From JBKHYJ01 sp046565505 (GTDB lineage Bacteria > Acidobacteriota > Blastocatellia > UBA7656): a stretch of DNA of 64,000 bases. The position numbers and the translations under genes are program-made. The notes below the pieces were generated by a model. It was not told the origin of the DNA, made no database searches, and saw only the letters and a program-made list of their open reading frames with translations. Below, in pieces: positions 1 to 7,854 of the stretch. The stretch spans positions 1-64,000 of the forward strand of contig JBKHYJ010000104.1 in NCBI GenBank assembly GCA_046565505.1, written 5' to 3'. Every line of letters begins with the position of its first letter. The first letter of the stretch is position 1.

Positions 1-40
1 TGATAAAGCTTGAGCTAGAGAGGGCACTTGGGTGCTCACG

Positions 41-105
41 GGCGTTCCTCCTGAAGAAGTTGGTGTTTAGCAACCTCATTCTACAGAGGAACGCCTCCTT
101 CTTTT
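41..105 (+). terminator. Probable intrinsic terminator of an upstream gene
   Basis: A perfect 10-bp stem pairs 41-50 (GGCGTTCCTC) with 86-95 (GAGGAACGCC). The loop contains a smaller GTTG/CAAC hairpin at 59-62 and 71-74. A pyrimidine-rich tail, TCCTTCTTTTA, follows at 96-106. The first 40 bases are full of stop codons in the forward frames, so this probably ends a gene lying before the window. A structured small RNA is an alternative. Confidence 0.55.
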
Positions 106-253
106 AGAGAATGAATAGACCCTGCAATCCCCGGCACTTAAGATGAATGAACGGGCCCGGGTCTTTTGCGACGCATCTTTTCCGCGCCCGCCTTATGACC
201 GCTCCAACGCAGCATTGTCGTCATCTAATCTCGCCGGTAAAATTCAGATACCT

Positions 254-952
254 ATGGCCGCGAAGACCCCCAAATCGAGCGCCACGGACCGCGCCCCCTG
301 CGGGAGCGCAGCCCCGCCCATCACGCGCGCCGAGGCCGCCTGCGAGCTTGCCTGCCTGGTGCTACTGGTGGAGACCATAATGTGGGTCGTGCCGCTCTTA
401 GCGAATGCTCGGCCGGCCTACGGGGGGGTAGTGTTTGTGATACTCGTCTTGCTGACGACATGCTACGCGCGCGACCGCCTGGGCGCGCGTGAGCTGGGTT
501 TGAGGTTTGACAACCTTCCGGGCGTGCTACGCCGGCTCGCGGCGCCGCTCGGCGCATTCGTTCTGCTAATGGTCGTCGCGGGCTCGGCCGCCGGGTCGTT
601 GAGGTTCGGCCCGAAGTTCCTTTCGATGCTCGCCACGGTCCCCATCTGGGCTCTAACTCAACAGTATATGCTGCTCGCGTTCTCGAACCGCCGCCTGCGC
701 GTAATCTTCGGAGAGGGCAGGTCGAGCGTGCTTGCGACGGCCGCCCTATTTTCGATCCTACACCTGCCCAACCCCGTTCTCACGCTCGCATGCGCCGCGG
801 GCGGGTACGTGTGGGCGGCCGAGTACGAGCGCAGCCCGAATCTTTTCGCCAACGCGCTGACGCATGCGGTAGCGAGCGCATTCCTGGCGAATTCCATGCC
901 GCGCGCGCTGCTCAAGAACATGGTGGTCGGGTATAATTATTTTTTAAGGTGA
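254..952 (+). CDS. CPBP-family (CAAX protease-like) membrane protein, degenerate motif 1
   Basis: A 232-residue polytopic membrane protein with hydrophobic segments throughout. The arrangement matches the CPBP/Abi intramembrane protease family: a first motif, then an FxxxH-type motif (FSILH), then a third His motif (NALTHAV). In active CPBP proteases the first motif is EExxxR; here the two Glu are Gln (QQYMLL) and the Arg is absent, so proteolysis is doubtful. An upstream ATG at 143 is possible but would add 37 polar residues with no domain or signal, and neither start has a clear ribosome site. No functional link to radA downstream is visible. Family placement is moderately secure; the activity is unknown. 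Confidence 0.6.
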   Translation: MAAKTPKSSATDRAPCGSAAPPITRAEAACELACLVLLVETIMWVVPLLANARPAYGGVVFVILVLLTTCYARDRLGARELGLRFDNLPGVLRRLAAPLGAFVLLMVVAGSAAGSLRFGPKFLSMLATVPIWALTQQYMLLAFSNRRLRVIFGEGRSSVLATAALFSILHLPNPVLTLACAAGGYVWAAEYERSPNLFANALTHAVASAFLANSMPRALLKNMVVGYNYFLR

Positions 953-1092
953 GCGCCGCGCCTGTTCTTAAAGCGAAACCTGCCCGCGCTCTCCGGCGAT
1001 GCGGCGCTGCTTGCTTAACTCTTAACCTTTCCCTCATACTTATTGCATCGGATTTGCGACCGTAGCGTTAACCCATAACCGATAGGGAGAAG

Positions 1093-2472
1093 ATGACTAA
1101 ATCGAAAGGCCCGAAGATTGTCTACGTCTGCCAGCAGTGCGGCGCGCAACAGCCCAAATGGATGGGCAAGTGCCCGGACTGCGGCGAGTGGAATTCGCTG
1201 GTCGAAGAGAAGGGGGCGTCCGCGCGGCCCGCGACTTCCCCGCGCGGCGGATTGTTTCGCATGCGTGAGGTCGCCCCGCTCGCTTATCAAGAGATTGAAA
1301 GCCAGGACGACTCGCGCCAGTCCTCCGGCATAGAGGAGTTCGACCGCGTGCTGGGAGGCGGGATAGTCCCGGGCTCGCTCGTGCTCATCGGCGGCGACCC
1401 CGGCATAGGCAAATCGACCTTGCTGCTGGAGGTGGCCGACAAGCTCTCAAGTAATCATGGCAGCGTGCTCTACATTTCGGGCGAGGAGAGCGAGCGGCAG
1501 ATAAAACTGCGCGGCGAGCGGCTCGGAATTAACCCGGCGGGGCTGTACCTGCTGCCGGAGACCTGCCTCGAACGCATTTTCGAGCAGATTGATCGCCTGG
1601 ACCCTCAGGCAGTAATCGTCGATTCCGTGCAGACGGTCTTTTCGATGAAGCTAGAGTCCGCCCCGGGCTCCGTGTCACAGGTCCGTGAAGTGGCCGGGCA
1701 GTTCCTGATCCTCGCGAAGAACCGCACGGTGCCCGTGTTTCTAATCGGCCACGTCACGAAAGAAGGGGCTATAGCCGGGCCGAAGGCGCTTGAGCACATA
1801 GTTGATACGGTCCTCTACTTTGAAGGCGAGCGCCACCACAACCACCGCATCATTCGTGCGGTCAAGAACCGTTTCGGCGCCGCAAACGAGGTTGGGGTCT
1901 TCGAGATGACAGGGCGCGGACTCGTTCCCGTGCTCAATCCGTCGGGGTTGTTTTTGAGCGAGCGCCCCGTCGGCGCGTCGGGCTCGGTCGTCACGGCCTG
2001 CGTGGAGGGGACGCGGCCCTTGCTCGTAGAGCTTCAGGCGCTCGTCACTTCGACCAAGTACGGCACGGGCAGGCGCATGACGCAGGGCGTCGACGCGGGC
2101 CGCGTGGCTCTTCTGATGGCGATGATGGAGAAGCGCATAGGCATGACGGTCCTCGGCGACGACGTATTCGTGAACGTGGCGGGCGGGATGACTGTAGATG
2201 AGCCTGCGGCCGACCTCGGGATAGTCGCGGCCATAGCTTCGAGTTTCCGTAACGTCTCTGTGGACGAGCGGTCGGCGGTGTTCGGGGAAGTCGGGCTGGC
2301 GGGCGAGGTCCGCGCCACGAGTCAGGCGTCGGTCCGCGTCCGCGAGGCGTACGCGATGGGGTTTCGCCGCTGCATCATCCCGCAGGGGAATTTAGTAGGG
2401 CTTGAATACGACGATGGGATAGAAGTGGTCGGCGTGAAGAACGTTGCGGACGCGCTCGAAATCCTGTTTTGA
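1093..2472 (+). CDS. radA: DNA repair protein RadA
   Basis: A 459-residue, full-length RadA (Sms), which promotes branch migration and processing of recombination intermediates in the cytoplasm. The N-terminal zinc finger is seen as C13xxC16 and C27xxC30. A RecA-like ATPase core follows, with Walker A GGDPGIGKST at 100-109 and the RadA-specific KNRFG motif at 258-262. The C-terminal third is the Lon-protease-like domain, including the stretch around GGMTVDEPAADLG. It starts with ATG about 7 bases after AGGGAGA and is followed by a hairpin that probably terminates transcription. It appears to stand alone. Confidence 0.97.
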   Translation: MTKSKGPKIVYVCQQCGAQQPKWMGKCPDCGEWNSLVEEKGASARPATSPRGGLFRMREVAPLAYQEIESQDDSRQSSGIEEFDRVLGGGIVPGSLVLIGGDPGIGKSTLLLEVADKLSSNHGSVLYISGEESERQIKLRGERLGINPAGLYLLPETCLERIFEQIDRLDPQAVIVDSVQTVFSMKLESAPGSVSQVREVAGQFLILAKNRTVPVFLIGHVTKEGAIAGPKALEHIVDTVLYFEGERHHNHRIIRAVKNRFGAANEVGVFEMTGRGLVPVLNPSGLFLSERPVGASGSVVTACVEGTRPLLVELQALVTSTKYGTGRRMTQGVDAGRVALLMAMMEKRIGMTVLGDDVFVNVAGGMTVDEPAADLGIVAAIASSFRNVSVDERSAVFGEVGLAGEVRATSQASVRVREAYAMGFRRCIIPQGNLVGLEYDDGIEVVGVKNVADALEILF

Positions 2473-2508
2473 TTTCCCGACGGCGGTCAACTGCGTAACA
2501 AAATACTA

Positions 2509-2556
2509 AAGGGGATGACGCAGCCCCCGTTGCCTCATCCCCTTCAGCTTTCTGTT
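2509..2556 (+). terminator. Probable terminator downstream of radA
   Basis: A perfect 10-bp inverted repeat pairs AAGGGGATGA (2509-2518) with TCATCCCCTT (2535-2544) across a 16-base loop. A T-rich stretch (CAGCTTTCTGTTTTGC) follows. It lies 37 bases after the radA stop. Confidence 0.6.
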
Positions 2557-2954
2557 TTGCTTTGTCTGTCGCTTCTCTCAGTTTAGCGATGGCCGGCGGA
2601 GCCCCCGTTCCCCCGGCCACCGCGTAACCTTTTAAAGCTACGCTATTCACATTGGCAATGCTTGTGCCACCGCTCCTGACCCGCGCGGGTAGCCGTAAAT
2701 GATGTAATTTAACGAACGCCCGGCCCTCCGCGGCCCCGGGCTAACAAAACTTGTCAGGCTTCGAGTGACAGAACGTGTAATTCGCAACGGACCCCGCCGC
2801 CCTACCATTGAACGGCCCGCGTCATTGCTGAAGACAATACGAGGCCATCAATTTAGTTGTCGAATTTCCAGGCATTCCTCGCTTACGCGGGCCGGTGTTA
2901 ATCTATCTGCTGCCGCCTACGCCTTAAATATTCGACTCCACAGGTGGTTCTAGA
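2557..2954. other. Non-coding stretch before the DUF2127 gene
   Basis: About 400 bases with only short open frames that show no recognisable protein. Its 3' end carries an AGGTGG ribosome site (2942-2947), 7 bases before the next start. A promoter for that gene probably lies here, but no clear -35/-10 pair was found. Confidence 0.4.
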
Positions 2955-3503
2955 ATGGCAAGAGGTCATACCGTAAACACGAAACGGGCCGGGCACGCCG
3001 GAGAAAAACCTGCCCGCGGGGAGAAATCGACTCGCAGGGAAAAACCGAATCGCAAAGAGCGCGACGGTTACCTATTGCTGATAGCCGCCTTCAAGCTCAT
3101 GAAAGGGTTGCTGCTCACCATAGTCGCAATCGGGGCGCTCAAACTGCTCCACGAGAACGTCGCGGCCGCCCTGGCGAGATGGATCGCCGAAATCAGGGTC
3201 GATCCTAATAATCATTACATCCACAATATGCTGGCCCGCCTGGTCACGGTCGATGACCGCAAGCTGGAGGAGATAAGCGCGGGCTCGTTCATCTACGCCG
3301 GGCTGCTGGTCGCCGAGGGCGTCGGGCTTTGGATGAGGAAGCGGTGGGCCGAGTACTTCACTATCATCACGACCGCCGCCTTGATACCGCTGGAGGTCTA
3401 TGAGATAGCCTTGAAACCCGGCGTCACTAAAATCACAGTGCTGTTTATAAACGTCGCGGTCGTCTGCTACCTCTTCGTCAGGCTCCGACGGAAGAAGCGA
3501 TGA
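2955..3503 (+). CDS. DUF2127 family membrane protein
   Basis: A 182-residue protein. The first 35 residues are very basic and polar (many Lys/Arg). They are followed by a hydrophobic segment at about 37-60 and two or three more in the C-terminal half, ending in a basic tail (RLRRKKR). The region from LLLIAAFKLMKGLL to the end matches the DUF2127 family of small predicted membrane proteins with no known function. The start is supported by AGGTGG 7 bases upstream. The long basic N-terminal extension is unusual for the family and could be disordered cytoplasmic sequence. Confidence 0.75.
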   Translation: MARGHTVNTKRAGHAGEKPARGEKSTRREKPNRKERDGYLLLIAAFKLMKGLLLTIVAIGALKLLHENVAAALARWIAEIRVDPNNHYIHNMLARLVTVDDRKLEEISAGSFIYAGLLVAEGVGLWMRKRWAEYFTIITTAALIPLEVYEIALKPGVTKITVLFINVAVVCYLFVRLRRKKR

Positions 3504-3638
3504 CCGGGCCCTTTATTTCTCCCCTTTCGGCCGGCCGCGCTGCCTCGGCGCGGACACAAAAATTGAATAAGCCTTGCGCGGTGTCGTGCGCGCGAAGTAG
3601 CATATAACAGTGCGGCGCTTGGAGCTATGTGAGGTTAA

Positions 3639-4958
3639 ATGGCGAAACAAAGACGCTGGCTTCCGCGCCTGCTGGTGCTCGTAGCCCTGCTCGTCGTCCC
3701 TTTGGCAATTGCGCCGCTCCTGCCGCTCGACTCGCTCAAGCCCGCAGTTGAATCCAGATTATCCGCCTCCTTCGGGCGCAAGGTCACCGTAGGCTCGATG
3801 AGGCTGAGCTTCTGGGGCGGCCCCTACCTGACCATCGACGGGATGAAGGCGAAAGAAGACCCCGCCTTCGGGGAGGGCGACTTCCTTAAAGCCGGTCAGG
3901 TGCGCGCCGATTTCGCCATCTCCGATTACGTCTTCCGCCGCCAGGTCGTCATAGACGGCATAACGATCAAGTCGCCGGAGTTCACCTTCATCAAAAGCGG
4001 CGATGGCGTGTGGAGCTGGACGACTGTGGGCCGGCGCGCGCCCGAACGGGTCGCGGTCGCCCGCCCGCATGCCCTGCAAGCCGCTCACCCGCTGCTCACC
4101 CTCCTGTCAGCTTTGCTAGTGGACCTGAAGGACGCGAGCTTCAATAACGTTCACGTCGAGGGCGCCTCCGTGCGGTTGATCGACGAGACCGGCGAGCAGC
4201 CGCCCGAGAGCCTTTATAAGAACATATCGCTCGACGCCGCCATCACCCGCCCCCCGGGCGGGGCGGTCAGCCGCGCGGCGGGCGAGGTCCGAGCCGAGTC
4301 TGACGAGACCGATGCTTCAGAGGTGTTGAAGGCCGACCTGCCCTTCGACCTGAATATAGACAGGGGCGCGGCCCCCGCGCTGTCAGTAAGCGGGACGCTC
4401 GGGCCGGGCCCGCTCCAGACGAAAAATTTCTCCGCGAAGACTTTCAAGCTCGACGGCAAGATCAGCGCGTCCGGCGATGCCCCGCCCGAGCAGGCCGCGC
4501 CGCGCCGCGCCGTATCGAACATAATCGGCAACGGCCACATAACCTCCGGCGAAATATTCATCCCGAGCGTGAACATAAGCGAGCAGGTGGCACGCGCCCT
4601 CAACCTCGACCAGGTCGGTGACATGAGCCAGGGGACGGGCATAAGCAGTCTGGAAACCGATTTCAAGATCGAACAAGGAGTGGTCAATACCAGCAACCTG
4701 AACATACAGCAGCTCGACGGGCTCGGGGACGCGACGGCCGACAGCGGGTGGTTCAAGATCGAATCCGCCCTCATGCTCAATTACGCCGCGACGGTCCTGC
4801 TATCGCCTGAAGCCACGGCGCAGGTCAAGAAGGTCAGCCCATTAATCGGGGCGGCGATTTCTGTGCTTGAGAGTAACAACAGGGTTCCAGTGCCCGTCAA
4901 TATCACGGGCGACGTGCGCAACCCACACGTACAGGTGGACGTGTCAAGAATATTCTGA
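3639..4958 (+). CDS. AsmA-like envelope protein
   Basis: A 439-residue protein with one N-terminal membrane anchor (about residues 9-30, followed by a Pro-rich junction) and a large periplasmic part. The start of the soluble part (VESRLSASFGRKVTVGSMRL) is characteristic of the AsmA/DUF748 group, whose larger members form beta-groove bridges that move phospholipid between membranes. The C-terminal region (about 330-439) resembles the AsmA C-terminal domain and ends in VDVSRIF. It is short for the family, so a local membrane-assembly or lipid-handling role is only inferred. The start has GAGGT 6-10 bases upstream. The stop codon abuts a dispersed repeat element. Confidence 0.75.
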   Translation: MAKQRRWLPRLLVLVALLVVPLAIAPLLPLDSLKPAVESRLSASFGRKVTVGSMRLSFWGGPYLTIDGMKAKEDPAFGEGDFLKAGQVRADFAISDYVFRRQVVIDGITIKSPEFTFIKSGDGVWSWTTVGRRAPERVAVARPHALQAAHPLLTLLSALLVDLKDASFNNVHVEGASVRLIDETGEQPPESLYKNISLDAAITRPPGGAVSRAAGEVRAESDETDASEVLKADLPFDLNIDRGAAPALSVSGTLGPGPLQTKNFSAKTFKLDGKISASGDAPPEQAAPRRAVSNIIGNGHITSGEIFIPSVNISEQVARALNLDQVGDMSQGTGISSLETDFKIEQGVVNTSNLNIQQLDGLGDATADSGWFKIESALMLNYAATVLLSPEATAQVKKVSPLIGAAISVLESNNRVPVPVNITGDVRNPHVQVDVSRIF

Positions 4959-5097
4959 TTTTGGATTTTGGATTGGCGGGTGACGCGGGGCGGCGTGAGA
5001 ACGCCGGGTCGAACGAAAGTGCCGGAGTCCGCCAAGGCCCTTCAATCCGAGATCGCGCCTCGCGGAGCGACTCTTGCGCTATGAGAATTCAAAATTG
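4957..5097 (+). repeat. Dispersed intergenic element, copy A
   Basis: The element begins at the asmA-like stop codon with ATTTTGGATTTTGGATT, continues with a GC-rich middle (shared words AGTCCGCC and CTTCAATCCGA), and ends with a conserved block CGCGCCTCGCGGAGCGACTC then TTGCGCTATG and an ATTCAAAATT end. Copies B (inverted, about 15330-15500) and C (about 56971-57136) have the same order of parts. It encodes nothing recognisable. Confidence 0.7.
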
Positions 5098-5112
5098 ATT
5101 GAGGAGGATGGG

Positions 5113-6006
5113 ATGGTTTATAAAAGTCAAAGGATTTTCGCAGCGCTGGCTGCGGCCGTATTGGCGGTAGGGTCGTTCGGCTGCACCAGCGCGCCCGAAT
5201 CGAACGGCAATGCGAATACGAACGCGAACGCGAACGCCAACGCCAACGCGAATTCTAATGCCTCGGCGGCGGCTTCGTCCCCATTTTCGAGGGCGGAGCC
5301 CGACAGGTACAGCCTGAAGATGACCATCAGCGGGACGGGCGCCGCCAATAACCGCCAGGCGACCATGCAGCCGCAGGAGATCGACTTCGCGCGTATGGAC
5401 GCGAACCGTCGCTGGGCGCTCAACGTCGCCCCGCTCGGCCAGATCATCTACCTCGAAAAGCCCGGGCTGAAGTACCTGATACTGCCGTCGCGCAGCCAGT
5501 ACGTAGAGCTGACCTCGGAAGCCGTCGGCTTCCCCATAGGCAGCGTGCTGACCCCGAGCGCGATGGTCGAGCGGTTGAAATCACAGACGCATGAGAACCT
5601 CGGCGTAGAACCCATCAATGGGCGCACGGCCACCAAGTACCGCTTCATGGGGGCGGCACAGACCGGCACGCAGGTCGGCACGGTCAACGCCGACAGCATA
5701 GTCTACGTAGACCAGGACACGGGCCTGCCGCTGCGGAGCGACCTGTTTTTTGCCGGGGCCAACGGCGCGAACGCGCGGGTGGCGATTGAGACGCGAGACA
5801 TTCAACTCAACCCCGACCCCACGCTGTTCGACGTCCCGGCCGGGTACAATAAAGTGACGGCCGAGGAATTGAAGCAGCAGGTACAGAGCTTCATTTCATT
5901 CGTCAGGGCGGTCGCGCCCATGATGCAGCAGAGCACGGGGGCTGCGCCGCCCCCGGCGGGCGGGGCCGGCGCGGCCAACACGAACGCCAACGCGAACAGG
6001 CCATAA
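5113..6006 (+). CDS. Secreted lipoprotein with Asn-Ala/Asn-Thr linker
   Basis: A 297-residue predicted lipoprotein. A signal peptide ends in the lipobox VGSFGC, with the lipidated Cys at 24. Next comes a low-complexity linker of Asn-Ala/Asn-Thr pairs (residues 33-50), then a domain rich in beta strands that resembles LolA-like or DUF4412-type outer-membrane lipoproteins. The C-terminal end returns to Gly/Pro and Asn-Ala repeats. The ATG at 5113 is chosen because GAGGAGG lies 5 bases upstream; an ATG at 5074 has no such site and would put charged residues before the signal peptide. The linker style is common in Blastocatellia. The exact role is unknown. Confidence 0.75.
   Translation: MVYKSQRIFAALAAAVLAVGSFGCTSAPESNGNANTNANANANANANSNASAAASSPFSRAEPDRYSLKMTISGTGAANNRQATMQPQEIDFARMDANRRWALNVAPLGQIIYLEKPGLKYLILPSRSQYVELTSEAVGFPIGSVLTPSAMVERLKSQTHENLGVEPINGRTATKYRFMGAAQTGTQVGTVNADSIVYVDQDTGLPLRSDLFFAGANGANARVAIETRDIQLNPDPTLFDVPAGYNKVTAEELKQQVQSFISFVRAVAPMMQQSTGAAPPPAGGAGAANTNANANRP
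5209..5262 (+). repeat. In-frame 6-bp tandem repeat coding Asn-Ala/Thr pairs
   Basis: Nine imperfect units of AAYRCN/AAYNCN (mostly AACGCG or AACGCC), each coding Asn plus Ala, Thr or Ser. The repeat forms the flexible linker just after the lipid anchor. Because the unit is six bases, expansion or contraction would keep the reading frame. Confidence 0.8.
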
Positions 6007-6023
6007 TCGCGGCCCGATTAATT

Positions 6024-6080
6024 GAGGTCGCCCGCGCGCCTGACGGCTCACCCCCCTCGCCGGCGCGAGCGGGCGACCTC
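6024..6080. terminator. Long inverted repeat after the lipoprotein gene
   Basis: GAGGTCGCCCGC (6024-6035) pairs perfectly with GCGGGCGACCTC (6069-6080). The stem extends through GCGCC/GGCGC past a 2-base bulge, about 17 bp in all. It starts 17 bases after the stop codon. There is no run of T after it, so termination is likely but not certain. Confidence 0.5.
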
Positions 6081-6103
6081 GCCACCTCAAAACGCCTCGG
6101 AGC

Positions 6104-6135
6104 TTTACAGGCTTTGCCTGCCTGCGGATTATACT
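6104..6135 (+). promoter_or_regulatory. Possible promoter of the trehalase/sugar-uptake locus
   Basis: TTTACA (6104-6109) could be a -35 box. It is followed after 17 bases by GATTAT, or after 20 by TATACT (6130-6135), as a -10 region. This would place transcription start only about 13-20 bases before the trehalase ATG at 6155. The call rests on pattern only. Confidence 0.35.
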
Positions 6136-6154
6136 CATCGCTTTTGGCGGCGGT

Positions 6155-7795
6155 ATGGCTAGAGACCAAAAAGGGGAGGCGACGCCGGAGCAACTGCGCG
6201 ACCTCCGACTCTACATCAAGCGGAGCTGGACCGTCCTGGAACGAAACCTCGGCGAGGCGCTCGCCGCCCTCACGGACGAGAAAGTCACCAAGAGCGAAGA
6301 GTCTAAGCCCATACTCTACGTCTCCCGGAAAGAAGACCTCGCCGCCATCGAAGCGAGGCTCAGGGTCGTTTGCTCTGCCGAGCACCTCGGGCAGATAGAG
6401 ATACGCCAGTTGCCGCGCTCCTGGCGCGACGTGGAGCGCCACGGGCTGCTCTACTTGCCGAAGCCTTACGTCGTGCCCGGCGGCAGCTTCAATGAGATGT
6501 ATGGCTGGGACAGCTACTTCATCACGCGCGGGCTGCTGCGTGACGACGAGGTGGATTTCGCGCGCGACATGGCGGCGAACCTCTTCTATCAAGTCGATAA
6601 GTATGGGACGGTGCTCAACGCGAACCGCACCTATTACCTGACGCGCTCGCAGCCGCCGTTCCTCTCGCGGATGGCGCTCGCGGTTTTCTACTGCACGAAG
6701 GACCGCGAATGGCTGTCGCGGGCGGCGCCGGCAATAGAAGCCTATTACCTCTTCTGGACGCGGGGGCCGCACTTCGTCAGAGAGTTCGGCCTTTCGCGCT
6801 ACTACGATTTCGGCGACGTGCCCGCGCCCGAAGTGCTCGTGCATGAGCGCGACCACAGGGGGCTCACACACTATGATCGCGTGAAGGAATTCTACCGCGA
6901 GCACGGGCGCGAGGTTAAAGATTACGACCTCTCGCTCTTCTACGACCGGGCCAACGATTCGCTCACCCCGCTTTTCTACAGGGCAGACAGGGCGATGCGC
7001 GAGAGCGGGCACGACCCGTCGAACCGCTTCGGCGCCTTCAACATAGGCGTGCTCGAGATCCTGCCCGTCGATCTGAATTGCCTGCTTTACCAGATGGAGC
7101 TTGACCTGGCCGAGATAGCCGAGATCGGCGACCGCAACTCGGAGGCCGCGCTCTGGCGGCGGCGGGCGGAGTCCAGGGCCGCGCTGATAAACGACCTGAT
7201 GTGGGACGACGGGCGCGGGCTTTACTTCGATTATGATTACAGGAGGCGGGAGCGGCGCGTCTACCCCTACGTGACGACGTTCTTCCCGATGTGGGTCGGC
7301 CTGGCTTCGCGGGAGCAGGCCGAGCGCATAGTCGAGAACCTCCCGCTGTTCGACCGCGCGGGCGGGCTACAGACCTCGACCCACGTGAGCGGCAACCAGT
7401 GGGACGCGCCGATGGGATGGGCGCCGATGCAGTTGATAGCCGACGAGGGCCTGCGCCGTTATGGCTACGAGGCGCGGGCCGACCGCACGGCCATAAATTT
7501 CCTCTCGATGGTGCTGAAAGAGTTCCTGGAGCATGGCGTGATAGTCGAAAAGTACAACGTCGCCCTGCGCGAATCCAGCGTGCCTCAGGAGATCAAGTAT
7601 GGCTACAGCACGAACCAGGTCGGCTTCGGCTGGACCAACGCCGCTTTCACGCTGATGTACGCGAGCCTGCCGGCCTCCGCGCGTCGGGAGGTGCGCCGCT
7701 TGTGCGGCGTGGGGGCGGGCGCCGCGCCATCTTCAAAGGCCGGTGGCAATCTGGTATCGTCTACCATGAAGGGCGGCCCCGAGCCGCGCCGCTGA
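6155..7795 (+). CDS. Trehalase-family glycosidase (GH37)
   Basis: A 546-residue protein of the GH37 family, which hydrolyses trehalose to two glucose molecules. Signature 1 is clear (PGGSFNEMYGWDSY, about residues 108-121) and signature 2 is QWDAPMGWAP at 415-424. The expected catalytic acid is D287 in ESGHDPSNR. The region before GFGWTN, which in E. coli trehalase is a Gly-rich lid carrying the catalytic base Glu, is different here (ESSVPQEIKYGYSTNQV), so the base must be a shifted Glu or activity may differ. No signal peptide is seen, which suggests a cytoplasmic enzyme acting on imported sugar. It heads a run of + strand genes including a sugar ABC importer. Confidence 0.85.
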   Translation: MARDQKGEATPEQLRDLRLYIKRSWTVLERNLGEALAALTDEKVTKSEESKPILYVSRKEDLAAIEARLRVVCSAEHLGQIEIRQLPRSWRDVERHGLLYLPKPYVVPGGSFNEMYGWDSYFITRGLLRDDEVDFARDMAANLFYQVDKYGTVLNANRTYYLTRSQPPFLSRMALAVFYCTKDREWLSRAAPAIEAYYLFWTRGPHFVREFGLSRYYDFGDVPAPEVLVHERDHRGLTHYDRVKEFYREHGREVKDYDLSLFYDRANDSLTPLFYRADRAMRESGHDPSNRFGAFNIGVLEILPVDLNCLLYQMELDLAEIAEIGDRNSEAALWRRRAESRAALINDLMWDDGRGLYFDYDYRRRERRVYPYVTTFFPMWVGLASREQAERIVENLPLFDRAGGLQTSTHVSGNQWDAPMGWAPMQLIADEGLRRYGYEARADRTAINFLSMVLKEFLEHGVIVEKYNVALRESSVPQEIKYGYSTNQVGFGWTNAAFTLMYASLPASARREVRRLCGVGAGAAPSSKAGGNLVSSTMKGGPEPRR

Positions 7796-7854
7796 CGGCC
7801 CGGGCGGGCTCGCGGCGGGCTCTGAAACTTTAAGGCGGCGCTTCGACACTCTAT

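Noticed and set aside
5209..5262. Short direct repeats as a CRISPR array
   Set aside because: The units are six bases, in frame, without spacers, and code an Asn-rich linker.
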